Origin: Desulfobacteraceae bacterium
Lineage (GTDB): Bacteria; Desulfobacterota; DSM-4660; Desulfatiglandales; Desulfatiglandaceae
NCBI GenBank assembly: GCA_030632525.1
Contig: DAOVUP010000073.1
Span: 1 to 7,229 of the forward strand
Reading direction: 5' to 3'
DNA: 7,229 bases
The number at the start of each line of letters is the position of its first letter. The stretch's first letter is position 1. Of the stretch, positions 5,965-7,229 are shown piece by piece. The notes under the pieces are model-generated. The model was not told where the DNA came from. It was given only the letters and a program-made list of their open reading frames with translations, and did not search any database. Position numbers and translations under genes: made by a program.

Positions 5965-7229
5965 TCATCAGGTTTTTTTTAGCAAAAAAGGCTGTCCCCC
6001 CCTTAATGGTGGGGATAGCCTTTTTTTTGGCTGCATGTCAGACCAAAGCACCTCCACCTGTTAAGGTGGAGCAGGTTACACCGGAGCCATTTGTTCTTGC
6101 CGAGGAGTACTTACAAAATGGTGAGCTAAAAAAGGCCCTAAATGTTTATGAGACCTTTCTTCAACATGCGCCTAAGGACGAAAGATCAGCCCTGGCGCTT
6201 AAACGCACATCTGAAATATATCTCAAACTTAACCAGCCCAAGAATGCCCTGACTATCTTAGAAAAAATTTCTCGGAAATATCCCGATTATACTTGGATAC
6301 CAGGTGTACGCTATGAGATTGCTGACATCCTTTTCCGTATTGGCGAGCATAAACGTTCTGCAGACCAGGCGCTGGAATGGCTTGACACATATCCCGGCCA
6401 CCCCTTGAAAAAAGATATCTGCATACTTTTGGGGAACAACTTCAGCGCCTTAGAGTATAAGGTTAATGCCTTCCACTGGTGGCTGAAGGCGAAGGAAGCG
6501 TGGCCCGATGACCCCCAAAGGATAGCCCAACTCGATGAAAAATTGAACGAATTGATAGGGAACAGCGGATTAAAAACCCTCGATCAATTTGCAGAAGATG
6601 CTGCAGGTACCCTTTATGCACCGAAGATCTATTACAGAATCGCCTCTATTTATCTCGATCAGAATGACACTAAACAGGCGAAAGAGGCTGCAATATCCCT
6701 GCTTCATTCCACCAAGGACGAAGAATGGCTTTCAAAGGGAAGAGCGCTTTTAAAGCGTACAGAAGAGGAAATGGCAGTTAAACAGGGTGTATTGGGGTGC
6801 TTACTTCCCCTTAGTGGCCCTTTTTCCATCTACGGCGAGGAGGTCTTAAAAGGGGTTGAACTCGGACTTGGCGCGCACGGGGAGCAAACTGCCGATCCAG
6901 GCCTGGAATTGTTAATAAGAGATACAAAGGGGAAGCCGGAAGAGGCCTTAGCGGCGCTTGAAAATCTCGTTATTGATGAAAAGATCATGGCGATAATCGG
7001 CCCCGTTTCGAGCAGAGCAGCCATCGCCGTGGCCAAGAAGGCCCAGGAAATGGGCGTGCCAATCATCGCTCTGACACAGAGGGAGGGGATTGTGGAAGAG
7101 GGCGAAATGATTTTCCGCAATTTTCTTACTCCTTCTCAAGAGATAGATGGTCTTATTGACATTGCAATAGGCCAAATGGGGCTTAAACGTTTTGGGATCT
7201 TGTACCCGGACAATGCCTATGGCCGTTAC
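5961..7229 (+). CDS. LpoA/LppC-like lipoprotein: TPR repeats plus periplasmic-binding fold (partial, 3' end missing)
   Basis: An open frame of 423 codons runs from GTG 5961 to the window edge without a stop. Residues 1-25 are a lipoprotein signal peptide (Arg4, Lys9-Lys10, hydrophobic stretch, lipobox LAAC) with lipidation expected at C26, so the product is membrane-anchored in the periplasm. A Pro-rich linker follows, then helical TPR-like repeats from about 46 to 265 (for example [20 protein letters not shown] and [20 protein letters not shown]). From 275 the protein reads as a type I periplasmic-binding fold of the Leu/Ile/Val-binding (Peripla_BP_6) kind: [48 protein letters not shown] and [10 protein letters not shown]. 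This TPR-plus-binding-fold layout matches LpoA/LppC proteins, outer-membrane activators of penicillin-binding proteins; a ligand-binding role is the alternative. An activator role is inferred from architecture only. It is co-oriented and overlapping with dnaK, with a terminator-like hairpin inside its first codons. Confidence 0.85.
   Translation, partial: MIIRFFLAKKAVPPLMVGIAFFLAACQTKAPPPVKVEQVTPEPFVLAEEYLQNGELKKALNVYETFLQHAPKDERSALALKRTSEIYLKLNQPKNALTILEKISRKYPDYTWIPGVRYEIADILFRIGEHKRSADQALEWLDTYPGHPLKKDICILLGNNFSALEYKVNAFHWWLKAKEAWPDDPQRIAQLDEKLNELIGNSGLKTLDQFAEDAAGTLYAPKIYYRIASIYLDQNDTKQAKEAAISLLHSTKDEEWLSKGRALLKRTEEEMAVKQGVLGCLLPLSGPFSIYGEEVLKGVELGLGAHGEQTADPGLELLIRDTKGKPEEALAALENLVIDEKIMAIIGPVSSRAAIAVAKKAQEMGVPIIALTQREGIVEEGEMIFRNFLTPSQEIDGLIDIAIGQMGLKRFGILYPDNAYGRY
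5984..6026 (+). terminator. Intrinsic-terminator-like hairpin inside the lipoprotein signal-peptide code
   Basis: Bases 5984-5999 (six A, then GGCTGTCCCC) pair with 6011-6026 (GGGGATAGCC, then T run) as a 16-pair stem with one G-U wobble (5994/6016). Two more C-G pairs are possible inside the 11-base loop. The T run continues to 6028. It lies 20 bases after the dnaK stop, exactly where a dnaK terminator is expected, and the A and T runs on the two arms would make it work in both directions. It nevertheless falls within codons 8-22 of the next gene if that gene starts at 5961, so it may act as an attenuator and not a full stop. Confidence 0.75.

Noticed and set aside
6006..6008. ATG as start of the lipoprotein gene
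   Set aside because: It leaves ten residues before the lipobox Cys with no positive charge and has no clear ribosome binding site; GTG at 5961 gives a complete signal peptide. It remains the main alternative if the hairpin is purely a terminator.
6830..7175. Two antisense open frames near the right edge
   Set aside because: The + strand frame gives a coherent periplasmic-binding-protein sequence here; the reverse products do not resemble proteins.

Overview
The window looks like an ordinary chromosomal segment from a Gram-negative bacterium. The best guess is a Desulfobacterota / deltaproteobacterial type: DnaK and GrpE are of proteobacterial form, two exported envelope proteins are present (one a lipoprotein), and the base composition is moderate. 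This placement rests on the general look of the proteins and was not searched. All supported genes lie on the + strand and the window is densely coded. The last gene runs off the right edge.

Left block (10-2951): an exported lytic transglycosylase with an unusually long insert in its catalytic domain overlaps purC (SAICAR synthase, purine synthesis) by four bases (ATGA). After a 33-base gap comes a stand-alone receiver-like protein that keeps all the phosphorylation residues but carries about 65 extra residues between the phospho-acceptor strand and the next strand. The three probably form one transcription unit. The 322-base gap that follows holds a probable intrinsic terminator, then a probable promoter for the next block.

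Right block (3274-7229): grpE, dnaK and an LpoA/LppC-like lipoprotein (TPR repeats followed by a periplasmic-binding-protein fold). GrpE is the nucleotide-exchange factor for DnaK, so these two work directly together. No dnaJ, hrcA or CIRCE element is in the window. A 77-base, roughly 70% GC nested palindrome starts immediately after the grpE stop and separates it from dnaK, which has its own strong ribosome binding site.

The most interesting spot is the dnaK/lipoprotein junction. The lipoprotein reading frame is best started at a GTG that overlaps the dnaK stop (GTGA), because this gives a complete lipoprotein signal peptide. The DNA coding for that signal peptide is itself a textbook intrinsic-terminator hairpin: a 16-pair stem with an A-run on one arm and a T-run on the other. 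A terminator buried in the start of the next, translationally coupled gene suggests attenuation, or a dnaK terminator that does double duty as signal-peptide code. The same 56 bases hold four homopolymer runs. I see no mobile element, CRISPR array, tRNA, rRNA or clearly new multi-gene system.
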